This document shows positions 1-6,319 of a DNA stretch of 8,555 nucleotides, in pieces; positions within the stretch are counted from its first letter, which is position 1, and each line of letters begins with the position of its first letter. The notes under the pieces were generated by a model that did not search any database, was not told the DNA's origin, and saw only the letters and a program-made list of their open reading frames with translations. This DNA is from JAWOJF01 sp046481785 (GTDB lineage: Bacteria > Bacteroidota > Ignavibacteria > Ignavibacteriales > Ignavibacteriaceae), in NCBI GenBank assembly GCA_046481785.1, contig JAWOJF010000036.1:1-8555 (forward strand), read 5' to 3'. Position numbers and translations under genes: made by a program.

Positions 1-1510
1 CGTCTTCTGTCCATTCAGAAAATACAACTTCACAAACCAATTTCGGTTCAACCCATGTAACAGGCGTATTTGTTTTTGGTTTTTTTTTAAATGGTGAGGT
101 CTTTGTAACAAGAGGATCAAGTTTTTGTTTTATTTCTTTTAGAGATGTATCATTAAAACCGCCGCCTGTATGGCCTATATATTTTAGTTCGTTGTCTTCA
201 AAAGTACCAAGCACAAGCGCTCCAAATGCCTTCCTGCTGCCGCGCGGTTTTGTGAATCCTGCAATAACAGCTTCCTGCCTTAACTGCGTTTTCATCTTCA
301 GCCAGTCTTTACTTCTTTTATTTACCTGGTAGGGGCTTGACTGCCTTTTTGCAATTATTCCTTCAAGAGCATTTTGCCCAGCAGCCTCAAAAAAAGCTAT
401 GCCATCAGAAATAATATGGTCGCTATACTTAATTATATCTGATTCCGGGAGGAATTCTTTTAATATATTTTTTCTTTCAATAAGCGGAAGATCTTTTAAA
501 TTATGTCCGTCCAGGTAAAGAATATCAAAAACAAAATAAACCAGGTTCCCTGCACCCGTTCTCTGGTAGTTTTGTAATAGCTGGAACTCAGATTTCCCTT
601 TATCATTAAGCACAACTACTTCACCATCAAGTATAACTTTGTTATCAATTTTTTTCAGGGCTTCGGCAACTGGTGAAAATTTTGTATTGAAGGAAAGGTT
701 TTTTCGGGAATGGAGATTTACTTTACCATCATTTATTTCTGCAACCGCACGGTAGCCGTCCCACTTTATTTCAAAAAGCCAGTCCGGGTCATCAAAAGGT
801 TCTTTAACTAAAGTTGCAAGCATAGGCTTAACGGAGGCAGGCATTTTTGATTTTACGCCCGGCAGATCTTTCCCGCTAAATTTACCGGGTGGAGTAGTCT
901 TAGCTTTCTCAGATTTTTTCTTCTTGTTATGTCCATCCTGTAATTTTAAATCACTTAATGTTTTTCCCGATACAACAGATTCATCAAGCTGTGTAACATC
1001 CTCTTCTGTTGCAAACTCATCTTTTTTCTTAATAAGAAGCCACGAGTTCTCACCGCGTCCCTTCATTTTTACAAGGGCATATGCACCGTTCAGCTTTTTG
1101 CCGTGCAGTACAAATTTCAGATCCCCTTTATCAAGTCCGTTTCTTAAAAACTTTTCACTCTCTTTTTTATCATCAGTATCAAGCGAGTGGTAAGTGCCCT
1201 CGTCCCATATAATAACCTCACCGGCGCCGTAATTTCCATCAGGAATAATCCCCTCAAATGTTCTGTAGTCATAAGGATGATCTTCAACCATCATTGCAAG
1301 GCGTTTATCCTCCGGATTTAATGAAGGGCCTTTAGGCACTGCCCAGCTTTTTAATACCCCATCAAGCTCAAGCCTGAAATCATAATGAAGACGCGTAGCA
1401 TTATGTTTCTGAACAACAAATTTTAAAGCATTTTTGCTCGTCTTTTTTGTTCCCGAAGGCTCGCTGGTTTTTTTAAAATTTCTTTTTTGTTTGTATTTAG
1501 CTAAACCCAT
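1..1510 (-). CDS. ligD: ATP-dependent DNA ligase LigD, phosphoesterase and ligase domains (C-terminus cut by window edge)
   Basis: This is the DNA ligase of bacterial non-homologous end joining, acting with Ku to process and seal double-strand breaks. The frame is open from ATG at 1510 to the window edge (503 codons, no stop). Residues about 26-175 form the LigD 3'-phosphoesterase domain, with the metal-site pattern H36, H42, D44, R46 and then H78, Y82. A lysine-rich linker follows. The ligase domain starts near residue 223. It has the KxDG adenylation motif K249-W-D-G with nucleophile K249, a motif III-like stretch (YFVFDILYLDG), motif IV E383-GIIAK-R389, and motif V W403-LKMK-407. The last visible residues (CEVVFSEWTED) match the end of the OB-fold, where about 25 ligase residues usually remain. 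Whether a polymerase domain follows cannot be seen. No Shine-Dalgarno precedes the start; the conserved N-terminus and an in-frame ATG support 1510. Family identification is very secure. Confidence 0.96.
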   Translation of the reverse strand, partial: MGLAKYKQKRNFKKTSEPSGTKKTSKNALKFVVQKHNATRLHYDFRLELDGVLKSWAVPKGPSLNPEDKRLAMMVEDHPYDYRTFEGIIPDGNYGAGEVIIWDEGTYHSLDTDDKKESEKFLRNGLDKGDLKFVLHGKKLNGAYALVKMKGRGENSWLLIKKKDEFATEEDVTQLDESVVSGKTLSDLKLQDGHNKKKKSEKAKTTPPGKFSGKDLPGVKSKMPASVKPMLATLVKEPFDDPDWLFEIKWDGYRAVAEINDGKVNLHSRKNLSFNTKFSPVAEALKKIDNKVILDGEVVVLNDKGKSEFQLLQNYQRTGAGNLVYFVFDILYLDGHNLKDLPLIERKNILKEFLPESDIIKYSDHIISDGIAFFEAAGQNALEGIIAKRQSSPYQVNKRSKDWLKMKTQLRQEAVIAGFTKPRGSRKAFGALVLGTFEDNELKYIGHTGGGFNDTSLKEIKQKLDPLVTKTSPFKKKPKTNTPVTWVEPKLVCEVVFSEWTED

Positions 1511-1515
1511 AACAT

Positions 1516-1521
1516 ATTATA
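1516..1521 (-). promoter_or_regulatory. candidate -10 box directly before ligD
   Basis: The minus strand reads TATAAT, ending five bases before the ligD ATG, and no Shine-Dalgarno lies between. If used, transcription would begin at or within a base or two of the start codon, giving a leaderless mRNA. No convincing -35 box is seen at the right distance, and the region is AT-rich, so a chance match is quite possible. Confidence 0.3.
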
Positions 1522-1529
1522 TTAATGTA

Positions 1530-1556
1530 GCACAGGCTTTAGCCTGTGATTTTATA
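1530..1556 (+). repeat. left inverted terminal repeat with hairpin
   Basis: This 27-bp sequence recurs inverted at 1914-1940 with two differences. It contains a perfect hairpin, CACAGGCT at 1531-1538 against AGCCTGTG at 1541-1548, followed by ATTTTATA. It ends 19 bp short of the ligD start codon. Confidence 0.75.
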
Positions 1557-1659
1557 AATAATATTAATTTTTATTTTTTAAGAAAATTGAATAATCTGTT
1601 AAAAACTAAACCTGTTATTAAATCCCCAAAGGGATTTCGCCATTTGCTTTTTGTTGATA

Positions 1660-1713
1660 TTACTATAAATATTTCATCTCCCGACGAGTAGGGAGATGAA
1701 ATATTTATAGTAA
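1660..1713. repeat. perfect 23-bp inverted repeat, 8-nt loop
   Basis: Arms 1660-1682 and 1691-1713 are exactly complementary over 23 bp around the loop GACGAGTA (1683-1690). The inner part is GC-richer (CTCCC/GGGAG) and the outer part AT-rich. Arms of this length without a mismatch are not expected by chance. The structure could fold in RNA on either strand, but neither flank carries the uninterrupted T-run of a classical terminator. Confidence 0.85.
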
Positions 1714-1913
1714 GAATCTCAAAACATGAACCTAAATCCCTTTAGGGATGTAATAAGTGTTATTTTTCATTAAACTTTGCACATAAATAGAACATAAAAT
1801 CTCTTTGGTTAACGCCTATACAACTCGCCTGAAGATGAATTGTTTATAACGGTATTTACAAAAATAATAAATAAACTCCCTTTGGGGATATAAGAGAAAA
1901 CTCCATTCAATAT

Positions 1914-1940
1914 TATAAAATCATAGGCTAAAACCTGTGC
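1914..1940 (-). repeat. right inverted terminal repeat with hairpin
   Basis: Inverted partner of 1530-1556, with 25 of 27 bases the same. On the minus strand its hairpin (one mismatched pair) follows the ku stop by 14 bp and runs into ATTTTATAA. It could therefore help end the ku transcript. A short palindrome, TGCAATTGCA at 1941-1950, sits between it and ku. Confidence 0.7.
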
Positions 1941-1954
1941 TGCAATTGCATTTT

Positions 1955-2764
1955 TTATGCTGCTGATTTTCTTTTCGTTTTTTTCCTGCCCTTAGTTCCT
2001 TTATCCTGGTCTTTCAGACTTTTCTTAAGCAATGTCATCATATCAATAACCTTTGTAGGTTTGGGTTCTTTGCCTTTTGTCTTCGGCTTTTTCCCTTTGG
2101 CTTTATCTTCAATTGTCTTTTTTAAATCCTCAATATAAGTATCCTTATACTTTTCCGGTTTAAAACTTGCAGAAAGTTGTTCAATTAAAGATAAAGCAAG
2201 ATCAATTTCCTTTGCCCGCACCTTTGTATCAGGAAGTTTCAGATCCTTAAAACCACGCACTTCATCCGCATACCGTATCTGGTTAAGAACCAGTGCATCA
2301 TCCTGCGGTTTTACAATTCCAATATGGCCGCGGTTACGTATAACATAACTTGCCACGCCAACCTTACCCGATTTTTTAAGCGCCTCCCTTAATAATGAAT
2401 AAGCTTTGGCACCCCCTTTATCGGGTTCAAGGTAATAAGGCTTTTCAAAATAACGGGAGTCTATCTCTTCCTCTTTAATAAAGTCCATTATATCTATGGC
2501 GCGCGTCTGTTCTATATTGGCATTTTCAAAATCCTCATCAGACAGCACTATATATTCACCATCAGAATATTCATATCCTTTAACAATTTCATTATAAGGA
2601 ATTTCTTCCCCATCCTTTTCACAAACCCTCAAATATTTTACCGGGCAGAGATCATCTTTTCTTAACATATCAAGATCAAGCGAATGGCTCTGTGCACCGC
2701 TGTACAGCTTAACCGGAATATTTACCAGTCCAAAACTTATGGAACCAGACCATATAGAACGCAT
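1955..2764 (-). CDS. ku: bacterial Ku, DNA end-binding protein of NHEJ
   Basis: Encodes a 269-residue Ku of normal bacterial length (about 260-300). The protein forms a homodimeric ring that threads onto broken DNA ends, protects them and recruits LigD. The N-terminus M-RSIWSGSISFGLVNIPVKLY is the family signature. The Ku core (bridge and ring) spans about residues 1-215, including LRYA-like NQIRYADEVR and the helix KEIDLALSLIEQL. A lysine/proline-rich linker (about 223-238) leads to the conserved C-terminal helix I240-DMMTLLKKSL-250. A basic tail (251-266) follows, the kind of extension that contributes to DNA and LigD contacts in other bacterial Ku proteins. The start is fixed by a strong Shine-Dalgarno, AAAGGAG (2770-2776), five bases before the ATG. 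ligD follows in the same direction after 444 bp of repeats, which fits a shared function but not necessarily one transcript. Confidence 0.97.
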   Translation of the reverse strand: MRSIWSGSISFGLVNIPVKLYSGAQSHSLDLDMLRKDDLCPVKYLRVCEKDGEEIPYNEIVKGYEYSDGEYIVLSDEDFENANIEQTRAIDIMDFIKEEEIDSRYFEKPYYLEPDKGGAKAYSLLREALKKSGKVGVASYVIRNRGHIGIVKPQDDALVLNQIRYADEVRGFKDLKLPDTKVRAKEIDLALSLIEQLSASFKPEKYKDTYIEDLKKTIEDKAKGKKPKTKGKEPKPTKVIDMMTLLKKSLKDQDKGTKGRKKTKRKSAA

Positions 2765-2857
2765 GTTTACTCCTTTTTCATTAACATATCTATTATATAT
2801 CTATTTTGGTTACTGTACTGTTAACTATATCAAATAGCTGTCCACACATCGTTTCAA

Positions 2858-2871
2858 CCCGCCCGGGCGGG
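2858..2871. repeat. GC-rich perfect palindrome
   Basis: CCCGCCCGGGCGGG is a 14-bp perfect palindrome in AT-rich surroundings. It resembles the small palindromic intergenic repeats (REP-like) common in bacteria and may pair functionally with the one at 3019-3030. Confidence 0.55.
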
Positions 2872-3018
2872 GATTCATTTGCAGGTGGTAACGTTGAATT
2901 GAAATTTTTTACCTGGTATTTTCATTTAACTTAAAGGTAATTCGTAAAAACTTAACGTCTTTTTGATGAGTGTAAGATAGCATATTGTAATTAAACGTTT
3001 ACAATTTAAATAATATCT

Positions 3019-3030
3019 CCTCCCGGGAGG
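3019..3030. repeat. GC-rich perfect palindrome with G-rich tail
   Basis: CCTCCCGGGAGG is followed by a G-rich stretch to 3047 (GGTGCAGGGGCGGGTAGG). This composition differs sharply from the flanks and looks like a dispersed REP-type unit rather than gene remnant. Confidence 0.5.
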
Positions 3031-3134
3031 GGTGCAGGGGCGGGTAGGTTCCTTAATATGGCAAGCAGATGCAGTACAAAAAGCAATTTATACTTTAACG
3101 GCTTCTGTTCCATGGGTAAACCTGATTCTCGGAT

Positions 3135-3166
3135 AAGATGACATCTTTTTAAAAAGATGTCATCTT
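3135..3166. terminator. 32-bp perfect palindrome, probable bidirectional terminator
   Basis: Arms 3135-3150 and 3151-3166 are exact reverse complements with no spacer. In RNA this gives a GATGACATC/GATGTCATC stem with a U/A-rich centre. It lies 70 bp after the stop of the oxidoreductase gene, the right place to end the aldo/keto reductase-oxidoreductase transcript. There is no long T-run beyond the stem, so the terminator role rests on position and stem strength. Confidence 0.55.
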
Positions 3167-3235
3167 TAGTTTAAGTTAACAATAAATGTTTATTTAGAAT
3201 TGTGTTATGATTAGCATCCCCGGGTTTAATAATAA

Positions 3236-4651
3236 TTATTCAAACAAATCCTTTAACACTGTTTCCGCAGCATGGTATCCGCACATTCCATGTACACCTC
3301 CGCCCGGCGGAGTAGATGAAGAACAAATATATATTCCTTTAGCAGAAGTTCTGTAGGGAGTAAAGCTTAATGAAGGCCTTGTAAATATCTGGTCCCATGT
3401 TTGCGCGCCCCCGTTTATATCGCCTCCAATATAATTTGGATTATAATTCTCAAGGTCAGCAGGTGTGTGTACCTTTTGTGCCAGAATTAATTTCTTAAAA
3501 CCTGGTGCAAACCGTTCTATCTGGTTCTTTATTAATTCTTCAGCATTCCCGCTGAAGTTCTTTGGAACATGACAGTATGCCCAAACAGTATGTTTATCTT
3601 TAGGAGCACGTGTGTTATCAAATAAACTCTGCTGTGCAACAATTAAAAAAGGGCGCGGGGATAATTTCCCCTGCCATGCACATTTTTCCGAACTAATTAT
3701 TTCTTCCGCTGTACTACCAATATGTACGGTTGCTGTTTTCCGGCATGCTTCCGCTTTCCAGGGAATAGCACCATCCATTGCAAAATCCATTTTAAATGAG
3801 CCGGGACCGTATTTAAATTTTTTTAATGATGAGATATATCTTTTGGATAAACTATTGCCTGCAATATTTAGTAATTGTTTGGGGGTTACGTCAAAAAGAT
3901 AAGCTTTGGCAGAAGGTAGTTCAGAAAGTGATTTTATTTCTTTATTTGTTTCTATCTCACCGCCAAGCGAAATAAAATACGAAGCCATTGCATCCGATAA
4001 TGACTGCGTTCCTCCTTTTGGAAAAGGCCAGCCGTATTTGTGAGCATATATGGCAAGTACAAGTCCAATTGCTGTAGTTAAAATATTATTTAAAGGCAGA
4101 ACAGCATGTGCAGCCAGACCAAGGAAAAAACTTTTTATCTTTTCATTTTTAAATCTTTTAATAAAACTTTCTGCAGGGAACAATGCATAATAACCAAATC
4201 TTGCAGCAGCAAAAGGATGTTTTGGTATTCTTAAAGGGCCCAGAAGATCACTCTCTATAAGATGCCAGTTTTTTACAAGTGGCTCCATCATTTTTTTATA
4301 AGCATCATAATCGTCACCAAAACACTCAGCAGAATCCTCTATAGATTTTGATATAGACAAAGCTGTTCCATCATCAAAAGGCTGGCATACTGCAGCAGGC
4401 GGGTGAACCCATTCAAGTCCGAATTTATCAAGCGGCAGGTTTTTTAAAAAAGGAGAACCAATTGCAAGCGGATGAATTGCTGAACAGATATCATGCTTAA
4501 ACCCGGGCAAGGTTAATTCAGCGGTGCGGCCCCCTCCGCCTATGGTATCCTTTGCCTCAAATATTTTTACTTTTAATTTTTTCTGTGCCAGGCGTATTGC
4601 GGAAGACAAACCATTAGGCCCTGAACCTATTACTATTGCATCGAATTGCAT
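3236..4651 (-). CDS. phytoene dehydrogenase-related FAD oxidoreductase (PYROXD2/CrtI-like)
   Basis: A 471-residue flavoprotein of the amine oxidase/phytoene desaturase superfamily. The N-terminal Rossmann FAD motif is G9-S-G11-P-N-G14, with E32 at the end of the second strand (KIFEA) as the expected ribose ligand, then I37-GGGGRT. The C-terminal FAD-binding signature is PPGGGVHGMCG at 448-458, followed by the usual closing helix. The GSGPNGL start and GGDINGGAQTWDQIF-type stretch resemble the PYROXD2-like branch (COG1233) more than true carotenoid desaturases. The substrate is therefore unknown, and no phytoene synthase or other carotenoid gene lies nearby. No signal peptide is present. The start at 4651 puts the FAD motif at the usual distance; only a weak AGG-type ribosome site precedes it. 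It lies 77 bp downstream of the aldo/keto reductase gene, so co-transcription is plausible. Confidence 0.88.
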   Translation of the reverse strand: MQFDAIVIGSGPNGLSSAIRLAQKKLKVKIFEAKDTIGGGGRTAELTLPGFKHDICSAIHPLAIGSPFLKNLPLDKFGLEWVHPPAAVCQPFDDGTALSISKSIEDSAECFGDDYDAYKKMMEPLVKNWHLIESDLLGPLRIPKHPFAAARFGYYALFPAESFIKRFKNEKIKSFFLGLAAHAVLPLNNILTTAIGLVLAIYAHKYGWPFPKGGTQSLSDAMASYFISLGGEIETNKEIKSLSELPSAKAYLFDVTPKQLLNIAGNSLSKRYISSLKKFKYGPGSFKMDFAMDGAIPWKAEACRKTATVHIGSTAEEIISSEKCAWQGKLSPRPFLIVAQQSLFDNTRAPKDKHTVWAYCHVPKNFSGNAEELIKNQIERFAPGFKKLILAQKVHTPADLENYNPNYIGGDINGGAQTWDQIFTRPSLSFTPYRTSAKGIYICSSSTPPGGGVHGMCGYHAAETVLKDLFE

Positions 4652-4728
4652 TATTAACCTGCCTGGTAATTAAGAACAATGTTCAGAATAAATATTGGAG
4701 CTAATAATTATCAGATTACTAAATCCGG

Positions 4729-5694
4729 TTAATAGAAATTTTTATCCCATCGGTGATCTTTTAATTTTTCTACAAGTTCTGCGGACAGGCCTCCTTTAAT
4801 TACACCGGAAATATTTGATACAAGATTTTTTTCTTTTCTCATCCCGGGGATAACAGTTGTAACGCCGTCAAAGCTAATTATAAAACGTAATGCCGCCTCT
4901 GCCAAAGATTCCGTTTCATGTTTAACTTCTTCCCATATTTTATCTGTTCTTTCTTTTACTTCTTTTTTCCTGTCTCCACTGAAATAATTATTTCTCCAGT
5001 CTCCCTCTGGGAACGTTGTATCGGGGTTTATACTGCCCGTAAGAGCGCCTTCATCAAAAGGGACCCTTGCAATAATTGCTATATTATTTTCACAGCAGAA
5101 AGGATAAAGTTTTTCTAATGGTTTCTGTTCAAAAATATTAAAGATCACCTGGTAGCTGTCTATCAACCCGGTTTTGCCGGCTTCAATCCCGTTTTCCGGC
5201 TGATGATCATTTATAGAAATTCCCCAGAACTTAACCTTCCCTTCTTTCTTTAATTTTTCAACTGCTTCTTTCCATTCATCCTTATCCGCCCATTTATCAT
5301 TCCATACATGAAACTGCATCAGGTCAATATGATCCCTGTCCAGATTTTTTAAACTTTTCTCCACACTGCTAATTATATAATCTTTAGGAAACGATTCTTC
5401 GAGAGATGAACTATCAGATGCCGGCCATTCCATTTTTTTACTGGGAATTTTGGAAGCAATAAATATTTTTTTGCCTGATTCTTTTTCAGCCCTGCCAACA
5501 AGCTGCTCACTATGCCCTTCACCATATGCAAGAGCAGTATCATAAAAATTTATGCCTTCATCAATTGCTCTGCGCAAAACAGTTAATGATTCCTTGTCAT
5601 CTGCGCCTATCCATTCCCCTTTACCCATACCCCATGTACCAAAACCAAGCCGGGTTACCTTTATTTCCGACTTACTAAAATTCTTTAATAACAT
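4729..5694 (-). CDS. aldo/keto reductase family oxidoreductase
   Basis: A 321-residue cytosolic NAD(P)H-dependent reductase with an (alpha/beta)8 barrel, the usual length for the family. The catalytic tetrad is visible: D52 (NFYDTA), Y57 (AYGEG), K82 (IASK) and H129 (MQFHVW). The N-terminal LGFGTWGMG and the late stretch ALRFIISFDGVTTVIPGM (cofactor-binding region) are typical of the AKR family that includes general stress protein 69 and YhdN-like enzymes. These reduce aldehydes or ketones to alcohols; the actual substrate cannot be read from the sequence. The start is supported by GAGGAC at 5698-5703, giving about five bases between GAGG and ATG. The next gene downstream, 77 bp away in the same direction, is a flavin oxidoreductase, suggesting a shared redox pathway, but this is inference. 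All key residues are intact. Confidence 0.94.
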   Translation of the reverse strand: MLLKNFSKSEIKVTRLGFGTWGMGKGEWIGADDKESLTVLRRAIDEGINFYDTALAYGEGHSEQLVGRAEKESGKKIFIASKIPSKKMEWPASDSSSLEESFPKDYIISSVEKSLKNLDRDHIDLMQFHVWNDKWADKDEWKEAVEKLKKEGKVKFWGISINDHQPENGIEAGKTGLIDSYQVIFNIFEQKPLEKLYPFCCENNIAIIARVPFDEGALTGSINPDTTFPEGDWRNNYFSGDRKKEVKERTDKIWEEVKHETESLAEAALRFIISFDGVTTVIPGMRKEKNLVSNISGVIKGGLSAELVEKLKDHRWDKNFY

Positions 5695-5717
5695 TTTGTC
5701 CTCATTTCTTCAATAAA

Positions 5718-5725
5718 CAAAAATA
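5718..5725 (-). promoter_or_regulatory. candidate Bacteroidota-type -7 box for the aldo/keto reductase gene
   Basis: The minus strand reads TATTTTTG, matching the TAnnTTTG element of Bacteroidota promoters, 23 bp before the ATG. A matching TTTG at about -33 is missing and the area is AT-rich, so this is only a candidate. Confidence 0.25.
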
Positions 5726-5816
5726 TATTTAAATAATGTATAATTCCCGTGCAGGTTGAATGAATCACATGTCATGGAAATGCATATCACTAATAATTTA
5801 TTTGTGTTTTTCACCC

Positions 5817-5852
5817 GTGTTTAATTATGATCCCCAACCATTAATTAAACAC
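5817..5852. repeat. stem-loop with perfect 11-bp arms
   Basis: GTGTTTAATTA (5817-5827) is exactly complementary to 5842-5852 around a 14-nt loop. It lies about 120 bp upstream of the aldo/keto reductase start. It could be an operator-like dyad or a transcript-end structure of the upstream genes; neither flank has a T-run that would favour a terminator. Confidence 0.5.
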
Positions 5853-6055
5853 AAAGTCTAATTATTAGATTATCAGGGGAAGCAAATAAAAATGTAACGG
5901 GGGTGATTAAAAACAGCTTAAAGGAAATGTGTATCTGAAGTGAGGGTGATTTCCAATTTCTAATATATTACTCTCCTATGGGTGCCTCTTTATGGGGTGC
6001 CCGTTTTTTGCAATCATTAATGCATCTTGTATACATATTAAATCATGTCTGGTCT

Positions 6056-6312
6056 GCTGCCGTATAGGCGGCGTTACAAACCCCACCCCGCAAGCGCGAT
6101 GCTTCCTTATGGATCCTCTGCGAGGATCATAAATATTATGCTCTGTTTTTCTATAATAATTTAACCTTTACGAGGTTAGGAAACATAAAAATTTGTTTGG
6201 TCTATAAACTGGTTTTTGTCTTAACCCCGTAGGGCCTGCCTGCCGGCATAGGCAGGGTTACATTATTTTAGTTATTGATGCACGCCCATACAACCAATCC
6301 TCGTAGAGGATT
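6056..6312. repeat. array of five small hairpins at about 55-bp spacing
   Basis: Hairpins lie at 6056-6072 (one G-U pair), 6112-6128 (7-bp arms, loop TGC), 6162-6178 (6-bp arms), 6222-6260 (interrupted by a GC-rich insert) and 6296-6312 (7-bp arms, loop GTA). Starts are 56, 50, 60 and 74 bp apart, the last including roughly 20 extra bases. Most stems are followed on the plus strand by AT-rich text such as CATAAATATT or TTATAAAATT. Stem sequences differ but covary, so structure rather than sequence is kept. The spacer ACGCCCATACAAC (6282-6294) recurs with one change at 1812-1824, linking this array to the ku-ligD element. Confidence 0.65.
6222..6260. repeat. hairpin unit interrupted by a nested GC-rich palindrome
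   Basis: TAACCC (6222-6227) pairs with GGGTTA (6255-6260), but the centre holds an imperfect palindrome with CCTGCC at 6235-6240 against GGCAGG at 6251-6256. Removing about 20 bases would restore a simple TAACCC-CGTA-GGGTTA hairpin like its neighbours. GGG occurs on both sides (6232-6234, 6255-6257), as a short target duplication would leave. Confidence 0.55.
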
Positions 6313-6319
6313 TATAAAA

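Larger units (their letters stand above)
1530..1940. repeat. 411-bp intergenic repeat element with inverted terminal repeats, filling the ku-ligD gap
   Basis: The left end (1530-1556) and the right end (1914-1940, inverted) are 27-bp repeats matching at 25 positions. Each holds its own small hairpin around the core CAGGYTTTAGCCT. Between them are short stem-loops or their remnants: 1620-1626/1631-1637, 1660-1682/1691-1713, 1736-1741/1744-1749, and weaker ones near 1799 and 1876. Spacing is roughly 58 to 76 bp, and several are followed by AT-rich text such as ATTTATA. No protein-coding frame inside is credible. The layout resembles a non-autonomous mobile element (MITE-like) or a cluster of REP/BIME-type palindromes. 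Which one cannot be decided without other copies. Confidence 0.7.
2765..3235. other. 471-bp gene-free region with palindromes
   Basis: No convincing gene is seen between ku and the oxidoreductase. It holds two GC-rich palindromes (2858-2871 and 3019-3030) in otherwise AT-rich sequence, a G-rich stretch 3025-3047, and a perfect 32-bp palindrome (3135-3166). The ku promoter should lie at the left end. That part is AT-rich (a TATAAT-like string occurs upstream of the ku ribosome site), but no paired -35 box is clear. Confidence 0.7.
5695..6319. other. 625-bp gene-free region with stem-loops
   Basis: No gene is seen. The part near the aldo/keto reductase (5695-5960) should hold its promoter and contains an 11-bp-arm stem-loop at 5817-5852. 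The part from 6056 on is an array of small hairpins ending 7 bp from the stop codon of the LolA-like gene. In between, 5975-6003 has an imperfect direct repeat of TATGGGTGCC. Confidence 0.7.

Noticed and set aside
924..1193. Plus-strand open frame of 89 codons opposite ligD
   Set aside because: It lies wholly within the ligD phosphoesterase domain and linker. The serine/phenylalanine-rich product is what the antisense of a lysine-rich gene gives.
1434..1691. Plus-strand open frame of 85 codons
   Set aside because: It starts inside ligD on the other strand and runs through repeat hairpins, has no ribosome site and no recognisable protein features.
1620..1890. Regularly spaced repeats suggesting a CRISPR array
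   Set aside because: The repeated parts differ in sequence and only the stem pairing is kept, spacing varies, and no cas gene is present.
1..2764. A new DNA-repair or defence system at the ku-ligD locus
   Set aside because: Ku and LigD with intact motifs are the well-known bacterial NHEJ pair; only the repeat element between them is unusual.
3236..4651. Carotenoid pathway assignment (crtI)
   Set aside because: Sequence motifs fit the PYROXD2-like branch and no other carotenoid gene is in the window.
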